From contig JAAWNI010000146.1 in NCBI GenBank assembly GCA_022798855.1, positions 1-5,638 of the forward strand: a stretch of 5,638 nucleotides of DNA, read 5' to 3'. A program made the translations under genes and the position numbers. Under the pieces are notes generated by a model, which ran no database searches, was not told where the DNA came from, and saw only the letters and a program-made list of their open reading frames with translations. The DNA comes from Lawsonibacter sp. (GTDB taxonomy: Bacteria; Bacillota; Clostridia; Oscillospirales; Oscillospiraceae). Every line of letters starts with the position of its first letter. The first letter of the stretch is position 1. Of this stretch, positions 1 to 5,443 are shown one piece after another.

Positions 1-411
1 TCCAGCCCCCAGTGGCGGGAGCAGGCCGAGGTGGTGGACCAGCTCATCCACGAGCTGGGGGCGGAGCAGACCCCCAGAATCGAGGCCTTCAACAAGTGCG
101 ACCTGTGGACCGGGGATATCCGCCCCCACGGGGAGGGGCGGGCGTCCATCTCCGCCAAAACCGGCGAGGGGGTGCCCGGCCTGCTGGCCGCCATCGGGAA
201 GGTGCTGGACAACGGGGCCAGGCGGGTGGATATCCACCTGCCCTATGACAAGGGCGGCCTGCTGGACAAGCTCTATCTGGAAGCCAAGGTGGAGAAGGTG
301 GACTACAGCGGGACGATTGACGTGACGGCCGTCTGCACCCCCAAGGTCATCGGACAGCTAGGCCCTTTGGTGGAGGGCTGGAAGCCCCGCCGGGAGCCCT
401 GGGAAGAATAA
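1..411 (+). CDS. hflX: GTPase HflX, C-terminal part (start off the left edge)
   Basis: The frame is open from base 1 and ends with TAA at 409-411, giving 136 residues of a protein whose N-terminal part is outside the window. The G4 guanine-specificity motif NKCD is encoded at 91-102 and the G5 motif (SISAKTGEG) at 145-171. The roughly 80 residues after G5, with IHLPYDKGGLLDKLY and a following GTIDVTA strand, match the HflX C-terminal region rather than Era, Der or Obg. HflX is a ribosome-associated GTPase that splits stalled or stress-inactivated 70S particles in the cytoplasm; that role is family knowledge. The Walker A (G1) and switch motifs and the N-terminal HflX domain would lie upstream and cannot be checked. 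No gene follows closely on the same strand, so it is probably the last gene of its transcript. Confidence 0.9.
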   Translation, partial: SSPQWREQAEVVDQLIHELGAEQTPRIEAFNKCDLWTGDIRPHGEGRASISAKTGEGVPGLLAAIGKVLDNGARRVDIHLPYDKGGLLDKLYLEAKVEKVDYSGTIDVTAVCTPKVIGQLGPLVEGWKPRREPWEE

Positions 412-412
412 C

Positions 413-515
413 GTAGGGCGGGACGACCCGGCCCGCCGTTATTTCAAAACATTTGACCCGGCCCGCCGGTATTTCAGAAATATTTGAACAGCGTGCCGGG
501 GTCGTTGCGCCCTAC
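413..515. repeat. Palindromic intergenic element with internal tandem duplication
   Basis: The left arm at 413-431 (GTAGGGCGGGACGACCCGG) is the near reverse complement of the right arm at 496-515, with two mismatches and one extra G. Between the arms, a 30-bp unit at 425-454 is followed directly by a 31-bp copy at 455-485; both start GACCCGGCCCGCCG and continue into ATTTCA and an A/T-rich tail. Terminal inverted repeats around a non-coding core suggest a MITE- or REP-like element. GTAGGG-type arms of this kind are, to my recollection, common between genes in Oscillospiraceae. No transposase is present, and no target-site duplication is evident. Confidence 0.6.
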
Positions 516-541
516 AGGTTTCCTATAAACGGAATCCCCCC

Positions 542-577
542 GCCCCCTGCGGGGGCACCCCCCTTTAGCAAGGGGGG
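542..577. repeat. Pair of adjacent GC hairpins (intergenic repeat motif)
   Basis: GCCCCC at 542-547 pairs with GGGGGC at 551-556 across a 3-nt loop. Immediately after, CCCCCCTT at 558-565 pairs perfectly with AAGGGGGG at 570-577 across the loop TAGC. The second hairpin (CCTTTAGCAAGG core) resembles a motif I recall as repeated between genes in Oscillospiraceae and related gut Clostridia. It could act as a transcription terminator or RNA-stabilising structure after hflX, but the following bases are GC-rich and lack a T-run, so I list it as a repeat. Confidence 0.55.
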
Positions 578-667
578 CTTTGGGGCGGTCCTCTTTTGCC
601 CTCTCTTTATTGACAGTCTGGGGCAAAGGCTCCGCCCTTGCCCTACACACGTAAATGATGCGATAAT

Positions 668-674
668 AAAGGAG
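668..674 (+). promoter_or_regulatory. Ribosome binding site that fixes the GNAT start
   Basis: AAAGGAG ends at 674. The in-frame ATG at 675 touches it directly and cannot be used efficiently. The in-frame ATG at 684 lies 9 nt downstream, a normal spacing, so 684 is the start. Confidence 0.8.
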
Positions 675-683
675 ATGGTTCAG

Positions 684-1199
684 ATGGATTTCATTCTGCG
701 CCCCTGGCGGCGGGAGGACGCCGCCGCCGTGGCCCAGTACGCCAACAATGAGAAGATCGCCCGCAATCTGCGCGACGTCTTCCCTTATCCCTACACCCTG
801 GCCGACGCTGAGAGCTTCGTGGACAGCTGCCTGGGGGCGGACGGGTCCTGCCAGCTGTTCCGGGCCATCGAGGTGGAGGGCCGCGCGGCGGGCAGCATCG
901 CCCTGTGCCGGGGCGGCGACGTGTACACCCTGGCCGCCGAGCTGGGCTACTGGCTGGCGGAGGACTTCTGGGGCCAGGGCATCATGGCCCAGGCTGTCCG
1001 GCAGATTTGCGCGGAGGGGTTCGCCCGGTGGGGCGGCCTGGTCCGCATCCACGCCGAGCCTTTCGCCCACAACGCCGGCTCCCGCCGGGTGCTGGAGAAG
1101 GCCGGGTTCACGCTGGAGGGCGTTCTGCGCAAGAGCGTCTGCAAGCGGGGGCGGGTCTGCGACTCCTGTATGTACGCCCTGCTGGTGGAGGACATGTAA
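684..1199 (+). CDS. GNAT family N-acetyltransferase (RimJ/RimL type)
   Basis: This 171-aa protein has the usual length for RimJ/RimL-like GNAT enzymes, which transfer an acetyl group from acetyl-CoA to an amine, often a protein N-terminus or small molecule. It begins MDFILRPWRREDA, the typical first strand and helix of the fold. Motif A is at residues 87-110: a strand with LGYW, then WGQGIM at 96-101, the Q-x-x-G-x-G/A-type pyrophosphate loop. The C-terminal motif is at 129-142 (HNAGSRRVLEKAGF), followed by the usual EGVLRKS strand. The start at 684 is set by AAAGGAG 9 nt upstream. It stands alone between a repeat-rich gap and convergent genes, so context does not reveal the substrate. Four cysteines fall between residues 109 and 162 (109, 153, 159, 162). 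I am sure of the family, not of the substrate. Confidence 0.88.
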   Translation: MDFILRPWRREDAAAVAQYANNEKIARNLRDVFPYPYTLADAESFVDSCLGADGSCQLFRAIEVEGRAAGSIALCRGGDVYTLAAELGYWLAEDFWGQGIMAQAVRQICAEGFARWGGLVRIHAEPFAHNAGSRRVLEKAGFTLEGVLRKSVCKRGRVCDSCMYALLVEDM

Positions 1200-1207
1200 A
1201 AGACCCC

Positions 1208-1235
1208 GTCCCCCGCAGGGGGACGAGAGTTTTTT
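1208..1235 (+). terminator. Intrinsic terminator after the GNAT gene
   Basis: GTCCCCC at 1208-1214 pairs perfectly with GGGGGAC at 1218-1224 across the loop GCA. A run of six T follows at 1230-1235. Five bases (GAGAG) separate stem and T-run, longer than ideal, but position just after the stop codon supports the call. Confidence 0.65.
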
Positions 1236-1246
1236 GACAAACTGAC

Positions 1247-1275
1247 ACGCCGGAGCGAAACCATCGCTCCGGCGT
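1247..1275. terminator. Strong hairpin between convergent genes
   Basis: ACGCCGGAGCGA at 1247-1258 pairs perfectly over 12 bp with TCGCTCCGGCGT at 1264-1275, with a 5-nt loop. It lies 15 bp beyond the stop of the minus-strand membrane protein gene and is probably that operon's terminator. On neither strand is it followed directly by a long T-run (minus strand: GTCAGTTTGTC), so termination may be inefficient or bidirectional with the neighbouring hairpin. Confidence 0.55.
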
Positions 1276-1290
1276 ACTGTTACTTTACCT

Positions 1291-2964
1291 CTAAAAATTC
1301 TCCAAAAGCTCCTCCGTCATCTGGTCCGGCTGGCGGAAATAGCCGGTTCCGTCCTCGTCCCAGATGTAGCCCAGGATATCTCCATCCCGGCCATGGACGA
1401 TGTAGTTTTTCTCCCCCCGCGCTTCCAGCTCCGCCCGCTCCAGGGTGGTTCCGTTGTAGAAGTACAGCCGGTCAAAGCCCGCCGGGTCGTTGGCGGCGGC
1501 GTTCCACTGGAGGTACATGGGGTCGGCGGGCAGGGGGGCGGTGGGGGGCGCTTCCCGGCCCGCCCGCGCGGTCAGCATCCCGGTAAAGGCCCACTCGCTC
1601 TCGGTACAGCCGTGGATGTGCTCAAAGTGGCAGAAGTTCTGGTCGGACAGATAGGAGGGCTCCAGGTTGAGGACCCCCACCCGGCCGGGGGCGTGCTCCT
1701 CCTGGGCCAGGGCGTCCAACACCAGGGCGGCGATCCGCTGGTCGTCCCGATAGGTGTCCCGGTAATCCCGCACCTCGCTGGCCCCGGCCACGCAGAACAC
1801 AAAGGCCAGCCCCGCCGCCAGAAGGGACAGCCCCTCCCTCCGCAAAGACAGCCTGTCCCACAGCCAGAGCAGCAGGGCGTCCAGCATCAGGGCGGCCCCG
1901 GGGAAGGAGGCCACCGTGTTCCGCAGGGCGAACTGGGAGCTGCCCAGCACCAGAAACAGGCTCACCGGTCCGGCGGCCAGCAGCAGTCCGCACACCAGGG
2001 GGAGCCACAGGGGGCGGCGGTCCTTCCCGCCGTGCTGGCACCGCCGGGCCAGCACGAACAGAAGCCCGCACAGGAGGGCCATTCCCGCCGCCCACATCGC
2101 CAGTCCGCCGGTGAGGACCATCTCCATCCCCCGGAGGAAGCCCTTCACCAGGGTGAAGGCGCCGCCGCCCAGAAAAGCCTTTACCAGCTGCCCCAGCACT
2201 CTGGGCAGAAATTCAAGCCAGTAGTAGCGGCTGAAGGGGAGGAGGATTTCCATCCGGCTGCTGTACACCCCGCCGGAGGACAGCAGCTTGGCGGCCATCA
2301 GGTACAGCCCCATGGCGGGAACCCCCCACAGGGACGCGGCGCACCGGCCCAGGGGCTTTTTTCCCAAAGTCCACTCCAGGATGGCCGCCCCCACCGTCAG
2401 GGTAACCGAGAGGATTCCCCCCTGCTCATAGAAGCCGAAGGGGAGGAGCTGGAGGACCAGATACAGCGCCAGCCAGCCCCCGCCGCCCCTGTCCAGCCAC
2501 TTCAAGAAGGCCCAGGCGGTGAGGGCGGCCAGGAACATCCCCACCACCACCCGGCTGGATGCGGACATCCAGTAGACGCCCTCCATCCCCAGGGGGAGGA
2601 GGGCCATAAACACCGGACATACCGGGCTGACCCGGAAATAGCGGCCCAGAATCTTCCAGATGATGAGGACAGCCGCTGCGTACAGGGCGGAGATCAGGGC
2701 CACCCCCAGGATCATATGGTCGAACAGCGGGCCCCACAGGTAGAAGTCCGCCGCCCCGGCCAGGGGCCGGGAGCCCAGCAGCCCGATGGCCTGGTGGAGG
2801 GCCCACAGGCTGGAAGCGCTGGGGTAGTTGTGGTACTGGATGTAGTCGTCCAGCTGGGGGTAGTACTGCGCCCCGAAGGCGCAGGCCCGGGCCATCAGCA
2901 GCAGGAACAGGGCCATCCCCACCCCTGCCGCGGCCTTCCAATCGTTCTGTTTCCCCTCAAGCAT
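1291..2964 (-). CDS. Polytopic membrane protein, GT-C glycosyltransferase-like
   Basis: This 557-aa protein is unrecognised at family level. Residues 11-30 form a first membrane segment, followed by an outer-side stretch with QLDDYIQY (Asp39-Asp40). An acidic pair after the first membrane helix is the hallmark of GT-C (lipid-phosphate-sugar dependent) glycosyltransferases. About nine to eleven hydrophobic segments follow up to about residue 395, with arginine-rich turns such as ARRCQHGGKDRR. A soluble tail of about 160 residues begins near EVRDYRDTYRDDQR (397) and is rich in Asp, Glu and aromatic residues; by topology it would face outside. Its ATG overlaps the Nif3 stop by 8 nt (ATGCTTGA), with AGAGGT 9 nt upstream inside the Nif3 gene, so it is translationally coupled. 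It is the last gene of the operon. Membrane location is clear; the sugar-transfer role is inferred from the DD motif and topology only. An O-antigen-polymerase-like or other surface-polymer role is an alternative. Confidence 0.85.
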   Translation of the reverse strand: MLEGKQNDWKAAAGVGMALFLLLMARACAFGAQYYPQLDDYIQYHNYPSASSLWALHQAIGLLGSRPLAGAADFYLWGPLFDHMILGVALISALYAAAVLIIWKILGRYFRVSPVCPVFMALLPLGMEGVYWMSASSRVVVGMFLAALTAWAFLKWLDRGGGGWLALYLVLQLLPFGFYEQGGILSVTLTVGAAILEWTLGKKPLGRCAASLWGVPAMGLYLMAAKLLSSGGVYSSRMEILLPFSRYYWLEFLPRVLGQLVKAFLGGGAFTLVKGFLRGMEMVLTGGLAMWAAGMALLCGLLFVLARRCQHGGKDRRPLWLPLVCGLLLAAGPVSLFLVLGSSQFALRNTVASFPGAALMLDALLLWLWDRLSLRREGLSLLAAGLAFVFCVAGASEVRDYRDTYRDDQRIAALVLDALAQEEHAPGRVGVLNLEPSYLSDQNFCHFEHIHGCTESEWAFTGMLTARAGREAPPTAPLPADPMYLQWNAAANDPAGFDRLYFYNGTTLERAELEARGEKNYIVHGRDGDILGYIWDEDGTGYFRQPDQMTEELLENF

Positions 2965-3754
2965 TGGAGTACACCTCTTTGTGGGTCTGGGAAACCCGCA
3001 CCTCCACCTGGGGGAAGGCCTTGGCCAGCCGGCCAGCCAGAGGGGCGCACACTACATTCTCGGTGGGGAAGTGGCCGGCGTCCAGCAGGTTCAGCCCCAG
3101 GGCCCTGGCGTCCAGGAACTGGTTGTATTTCAGGTCGGCGGTGACAAAGGTGTCGCAGCCCTGGGCGGCGGCGTCCTCCAGCATGGAGCCGCAGGCCCCG
3201 CCCCCCACCGCCACCTTTTGGACGGGCCTTCCCCCGTCCACATAGCGCACCGACGCGGAGCCCAGCTTTTCCTTCACAAAGGCGGCGTACTCCGCTGCCG
3301 TCAGGCCAGGCCGGTGGGCCGCCCCCACCCGGCCGATGCCATAGGGCCGGTCCAGGGCGTCCACCCCCGCCTGGCACAGCTGTCCGATCTCCGTCAGCTC
3401 CAACGCTTTGGCCAGACAGCCGTTGACCCCGCCGTGGATGGCGTCCAGGTTGGTGTGGGCGCAGATGGCGGCAATTTTGTTCTCGATGAGCGCCAGCAGG
3501 ACCCGCCCCGTCAGGCTCCCGTCCGTGACCGACTTTACCGGGTGGAAGACCACCGGGTGGTGGGCCACGATCAGCTCCGCCCCCCAGCTCCGGGCCTCCT
3601 CCGCCACCTCCAGGGTGATGTCCAGGGCCACCAGCACCCGGCCCACCGCCGACTCCCCCCGCCCCACCAGGAAGCCGGCGTTGTCAAAGTCCTCCTGAAT
3701 GTGGAAGGGGGCGATTTTGTCCATAAAATTGTAGATATCCCTCACAGCTGCCAC
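2957..3754 (-). CDS. Nif3-like dinuclear metal protein (YqfO/YbgI family)
   Basis: This 265-aa Nif3 family protein is the short form close to E. coli YbgI (about 247 aa). It lacks the PII-like insert that makes B. subtilis YqfO about 370 aa. All expected metal ligands are visible: His65-His66 in VAHHPVVFHP, Asp104 in AHTNLDAIHGGVN, and His228 and Glu232 in DAGHFPTEN. The family forms toroidal hexamers with a two-metal site; GTP cyclohydrolase I type 2 and other hydrolase activities have been proposed, but the cellular function is unsettled. Start choice: AAAGGAG at 3769-3763 lies 8 nt before the GTG at 3754, and the resulting start (M-A-A-V-R-D-I-Y) matches the usual N-terminus. A GTG at 3763 overlaps that ribosome site, so it is unlikely. 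The gene overlaps the end of trmK by 13 nt and its stop overlaps the next ATG, in the usual trmK-Nif3 arrangement of Firmicutes. Confidence 0.92.
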   Translation of the reverse strand: MAAVRDIYNFMDKIAPFHIQEDFDNAGFLVGRGESAVGRVLVALDITLEVAEEARSWGAELIVAHHPVVFHPVKSVTDGSLTGRVLLALIENKIAAICAHTNLDAIHGGVNGCLAKALELTEIGQLCQAGVDALDRPYGIGRVGAAHRPGLTAAEYAAFVKEKLGSASVRYVDGGRPVQKVAVGGGACGSMLEDAAAQGCDTFVTADLKYNQFLDARALGLNLLDAGHFPTENVVCAPLAGRLAKAFPQVEVRVSQTHKEVYSNA

Positions 3755-4446
3755 TGTTCCCACTCCTTTTTCATCTCGTCAAGGCCCTCCAGGACCTCCT
3801 CCAGCGCCCGCCTTCGGGCAGACACGCCCCCGCCCCTGGCCTGGGCCATCCCCTCCAGCGCCCGGGCCGTCCGGGCCAGCCACCGGTCCAGCCAGGGGCC
3901 CCGCAGGGGATCGCGGCTATTTTTCCCCGCCCACAGCTCCGCCGGGGCCAGGGGGCCCATCTCCCCCGCCCGGACCAGAAAGGCGGTATACAGGGCGTCC
4001 CCCTCCCGGGCCAGGCGCTCCTCCTCGATGGCAAAGCCGTTGGCCTGGAGCCAGCCCCGCAGGTCCGGGAAGGAGGACATGGGCTGTAAAATCAGGGGCA
4101 CATCCCGCTCCCGCACCCAGGGGGCGGCGGCCAGAATGGCGGCGATTGTCTCCCCGCCCATGCCGGCTGCCGCCACCGCGTCCACCTCTCCGGGCTGGAT
4201 GCCCGTCAAGCCGTCGCACAGGCGGAAGGCCAGCTTTCCCGCCAAGCCGTACTCCCGGGCGGTGGCCCTGGCCCGGTCCAGAGGGCCCCGGCGCAGGTCG
4301 GCGGCGATGGCCCATGGTATCTTCCCCTCAAGCATCAGGGCGGCGGGCAGATAGGCGTGGTCGGTGCCCACGTCGGCCAGCCGGGCCCCAGCCGGGACCA
4401 GCTCCCCCACCATCCTCAGCCGTGGGGACAGCTCGGGCCGCCTCAC
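3742..4446 (-). CDS. trmK: tRNA (adenine(22)-N(1))-methyltransferase TrmK
   Basis: TrmK methylates N1 of A22 in tRNA with S-adenosylmethionine. The 234-aa product matches the family length (B. subtilis TrmK/YqfN is about 238 aa). The N-terminus ELSPRLRMVGELVPAGARLADVGTDHAYLP aligns with the family's SKRL...ADIGSDHAYLP, placing SAM motif I at residues 24-34 (Asp25, Gly27, Asp29, His30). Further family signatures are RRGPL at 52-56, CDGL at 77-80, AGMGGETI at 94-101 and the later LILQP. The last 70 or so residues are charged and helical, as expected for the C-terminal coiled coil. The start is GTG at 4446, overlapping the flavoprotein stop as GTGA (4 nt). A later in-frame ATG (residue 12) would cut conserved residues. 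Only a GGAG 2 nt upstream or a G-run 7 nt upstream can serve as ribosome site, so initiation probably relies on coupling. The same frame stays open far upstream, but that part is antisense noise over the flavoprotein gene. Confidence 0.93.
   Translation of the reverse strand: MRRPELSPRLRMVGELVPAGARLADVGTDHAYLPAALMLEGKIPWAIAADLRRGPLDRARATAREYGLAGKLAFRLCDGLTGIQPGEVDAVAAAGMGGETIAAILAAAPWVRERDVPLILQPMSSFPDLRGWLQANGFAIEEERLAREGDALYTAFLVRAGEMGPLAPAELWAGKNSRDPLRGPWLDRWLARTARALEGMAQARGGGVSARRRALEEVLEGLDEMKKEWEQWQL
3763..3769 (-). promoter_or_regulatory. Ribosome binding site that fixes the Nif3 start
   Basis: On the minus strand AAAGGAG (3769-3763) lies inside the last codons of trmK, 8 nt before the GTG at 3754. 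It excludes the longer GTG start at 3763, which would overlap the site, and makes initiation depend on ribosomes reaching the end of trmK. Confidence 0.75.
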
Positions 4447-5036
4447 AGCTCCGCCCCCCGGAGGGTCATCCAGAGGGCCCGGGCAAAGTCCCGGGCGGCC
4501 TGCTCCCGCTCCTCGTTGAGGAAGGGCTCCCCCCGGCCCCAGTCCCGGCGGCAGAGGATGCCCAGATACTCCAGCCCCCCGTGGCGGCACCAGCGCTTGA
4601 CCCCCTCCTCCCACAGGCCGGCCCCCTTCTCCGGGGGGTAGCCGCAGGTGGACAGGATGGCCGCCCCTTTGCCCGCCAGCAGCTTGGGGCCTTTCTCCCG
4701 GCCGTAGTTCTTCACGCCGGCGTAGATGGCCCGGTCCAGCAGGGCCTTCATGGGGGCGGTGCAGAAAAAGGAGTAGATGGGGGTGGCCAGCAGGATAAGG
4801 CCGCAGTCCGCCATGGACTGGAAAACGGCGGCGAAGCCGTCCTTTTGGACGCAGCCAAGCCTGTCCACCACGTCCTGACAGGCCATGCACCCCAGGCAGG
4901 GGCTGATATTCCGGTCGTAGAGCCAGATCACCTCCGCCTCCACCCCCAAAGCGCCGCACTCCTCCAGGAAGGGGCCCAGCAGGGCTGCGGTGTTGCCCTC
5001 CTTCCGGGGGCTGCCCATGAGCACGCACCACTTCAT
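4443..5036 (-). CDS. Flavodoxin-fold NAD(P)H-dependent oxidoreductase, Fe-S flavoprotein-like
   Basis: This 197-aa protein is of the NADPH-dependent FMN reductase/iron-sulfur flavoprotein group, a cytoplasmic redox enzyme. The FMN phosphate loop is GSPRKEGNT at residues 8-16, right after the first strand. The second FMN-contacting loop is ATPIYSFF at 84-91. Between them lie four cysteines, Cys47, Cys50, Cys53 and Cys62 (C-x2-C-x2-C-x8-C). Iron-sulfur flavoproteins usually carry C-x2-C-x2-C with the last cysteine 4-7 residues on, so a 4Fe-4S cluster is possible but the spacing is one residue long. Without the cluster it would be a plain FMN reductase. The ATG at 5036 has AGAGGTG 7 nt upstream. 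It is the first gene of the operon and its TGA overlaps the trmK GTG. The electron acceptor and its link to tRNA methylation are unknown. Confidence 0.85.
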   Translation of the reverse strand: MKWCVLMGSPRKEGNTAALLGPFLEECGALGVEAEVIWLYDRNISPCLGCMACQDVVDRLGCVQKDGFAAVFQSMADCGLILLATPIYSFFCTAPMKALLDRAIYAGVKNYGREKGPKLLAGKGAAILSTCGYPPEKGAGLWEEGVKRWCRHGGLEYLGILCRRDWGRGEPFLNEEREQAARDFARALWMTLRGAEL

Positions 5037-5075
5037 CTCTCTTCACCTCTCCATATACATCGAACGTTTGTGCCT

Positions 5076-5104
5076 ATTTTACCACAGCTCCGCCGGGCTG
5101 TAAA
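5076..5104 (-). promoter_or_regulatory. Promoter of the flavoprotein-trmK-Nif3-membrane protein operon
   Basis: Minus strand: -35 TTTACA (5104-5099, one mismatch to TTGACA), a 17-bp spacer, and -10 TAAAAT (5081-5076, one mismatch). TG at 5084-5083 gives an extended -10. The expected start is near 5069, leaving a leader of about 33 nt before the ATG at 5036. Confidence 0.8.
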
Positions 5105-5107
5105 GGA

Positions 5108-5142
5108 CAAAATCAGGACCCTCCAGCCCAGCCGGAGGGTCC
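5108..5142 (-). terminator. Intrinsic terminator of the DUF1858 gene
   Basis: GGACCCTCC (5142-5134, minus strand) pairs perfectly over 9 bp with GGAGGGTCC (5124-5116) across a 9-nt loop. The minus strand then reads TGATTTTGTCC, a short T-run. It begins 14 bp past the DUF1858 stop and ends 4 bp before the -35 of the next operon. The T-run is weak, so some read-through is likely. Confidence 0.7.
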
Positions 5143-5156
5143 CGATCCGATTTGTC

Positions 5157-5360
5157 TCACTTGCCGGCGGCGATCATCTCGTTGACCTTGGCCAACAGCT
5201 CGTTCACGTCCACGTCATGGACGGCGCAGGCCCGCTCCACCGTCTCCCCCCGGGAGGCGGGGCAGCCCAGGCAGTGCATCCCGATGCCCATGAAGATGGG
5301 GGCGGTCTGAGGGGCGATGGTCAGGATGTCGCCGATAATGGTATCTTTGGTAATGGTCAT
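5157..5360 (-). CDS. DUF1858 hybrid-cluster-associated redox disulfide protein
   Basis: This 67-aa stand-alone DUF1858 protein has the pattern ITKDTIIGDIL...P...PIFMGIGMHCLGCPASRGET, typical of the family named for its association with hybrid-cluster (prismane) proteins. The redox motif is Cys30-Leu-Gly-Cys33, and a third cysteine is Cys45. The family fold is a small helical domain whose CxxC is thought to form a redox disulfide or bind metal; the exact role is not established. No hybrid-cluster protein gene is in the window. The start is the ATG at 5360-5358, with GGAGG at 5374-5370, 9 nt upstream. A longer frame from 5438 would translate across the ribosome site and the expected 5' end of the mRNA, so I reject it. 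It has its own promoter and terminator and is probably monocistronic. Confidence 0.9.
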   Translation of the reverse strand: MTITKDTIIGDILTIAPQTAPIFMGIGMHCLGCPASRGETVERACAVHDVDVNELLAKVNEMIAAGK

Positions 5361-5401
5361 AACAAAATTCCTCCGTTTTTCTCTGGGATGGGAATAAGCC
5401 C

Positions 5402-5436
5402 GTTTGAAGATATGGGCGCTTTGGCATGCTTCAAAC
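5402..5436 (-). promoter_or_regulatory. Inverted repeat at the 5' end of the DUF1858 leader
   Basis: GTTTGAAG (5436-5429, minus strand) is the perfect reverse complement of CTTCAAAC (5409-5402), with a 19-nt spacer. In RNA the stem could extend outward by two G-U pairs and three Watson-Crick pairs (5437-5441 against 5397-5401). The predicted transcription start is about 5437, so the repeat begins essentially at +1. It could be a 5' stabilising stem-loop, a small regulatory leader, or a repressor site over the start. Confidence 0.45.
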
Positions 5437-5443
5437 AAGCTCT

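Larger units (their letters stand above)
412..683. other. Intergenic stretch of palindromes between hflX and the GNAT gene
   Basis: This 272-bp gap has no convincing gene. A frame open upstream of the GNAT start (from a TTG at 453) has no ribosome site, and its residues read across the palindromes, so I treat it as chance. The stretch holds an inverted-repeat block with an internal tandem duplication (413-515) and two adjacent GC hairpins (542-577). It also has a further imperfect inverted repeat, GGGCAA at 621-626 against TTGCCC at 638-643. A perfect TTGACA sits at 610-615 but has no -10 at a proper distance, so the GNAT promoter is not identified. Any of the hairpins could end hflX transcription, though none is followed by a clean T-run. 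Confidence 0.7.

Noticed and set aside
610..638. TTGACA at 610-615 as the GNAT promoter
   Set aside because: The -10 position at 17 bp reads CGCCCT, and no acceptable -10 occurs at 15-19 bp spacing.
453..683. A 77-residue N-terminal extension of the GNAT protein
   Set aside because: It would translate intergenic palindromes from a TTG without a ribosome site; the GNAT fold begins at 684 behind AAAGGAG.
1393..3144. A 583-codon open frame on the plus strand
   Set aside because: It is antisense to the membrane protein and Nif3 genes, is rich in Gln, Gly, Pro and His as expected for a GC-rich shadow frame, and has no ribosome site or recognisable domain.
4447..5046. An N-terminal extension of trmK giving a 434-aa fusion
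   Set aside because: The extra residues are an out-of-frame reading of the flavoprotein gene, and the family N-terminus (LSPRLRMVGELVP) begins right after the GTG at 4446.
5361..5438. A 26-residue N-terminal extension of the DUF1858 protein
   Set aside because: It starts at or before the predicted mRNA 5' end and crosses the GGAGG site at 5374-5370; the family domain begins at the ATG at 5360.
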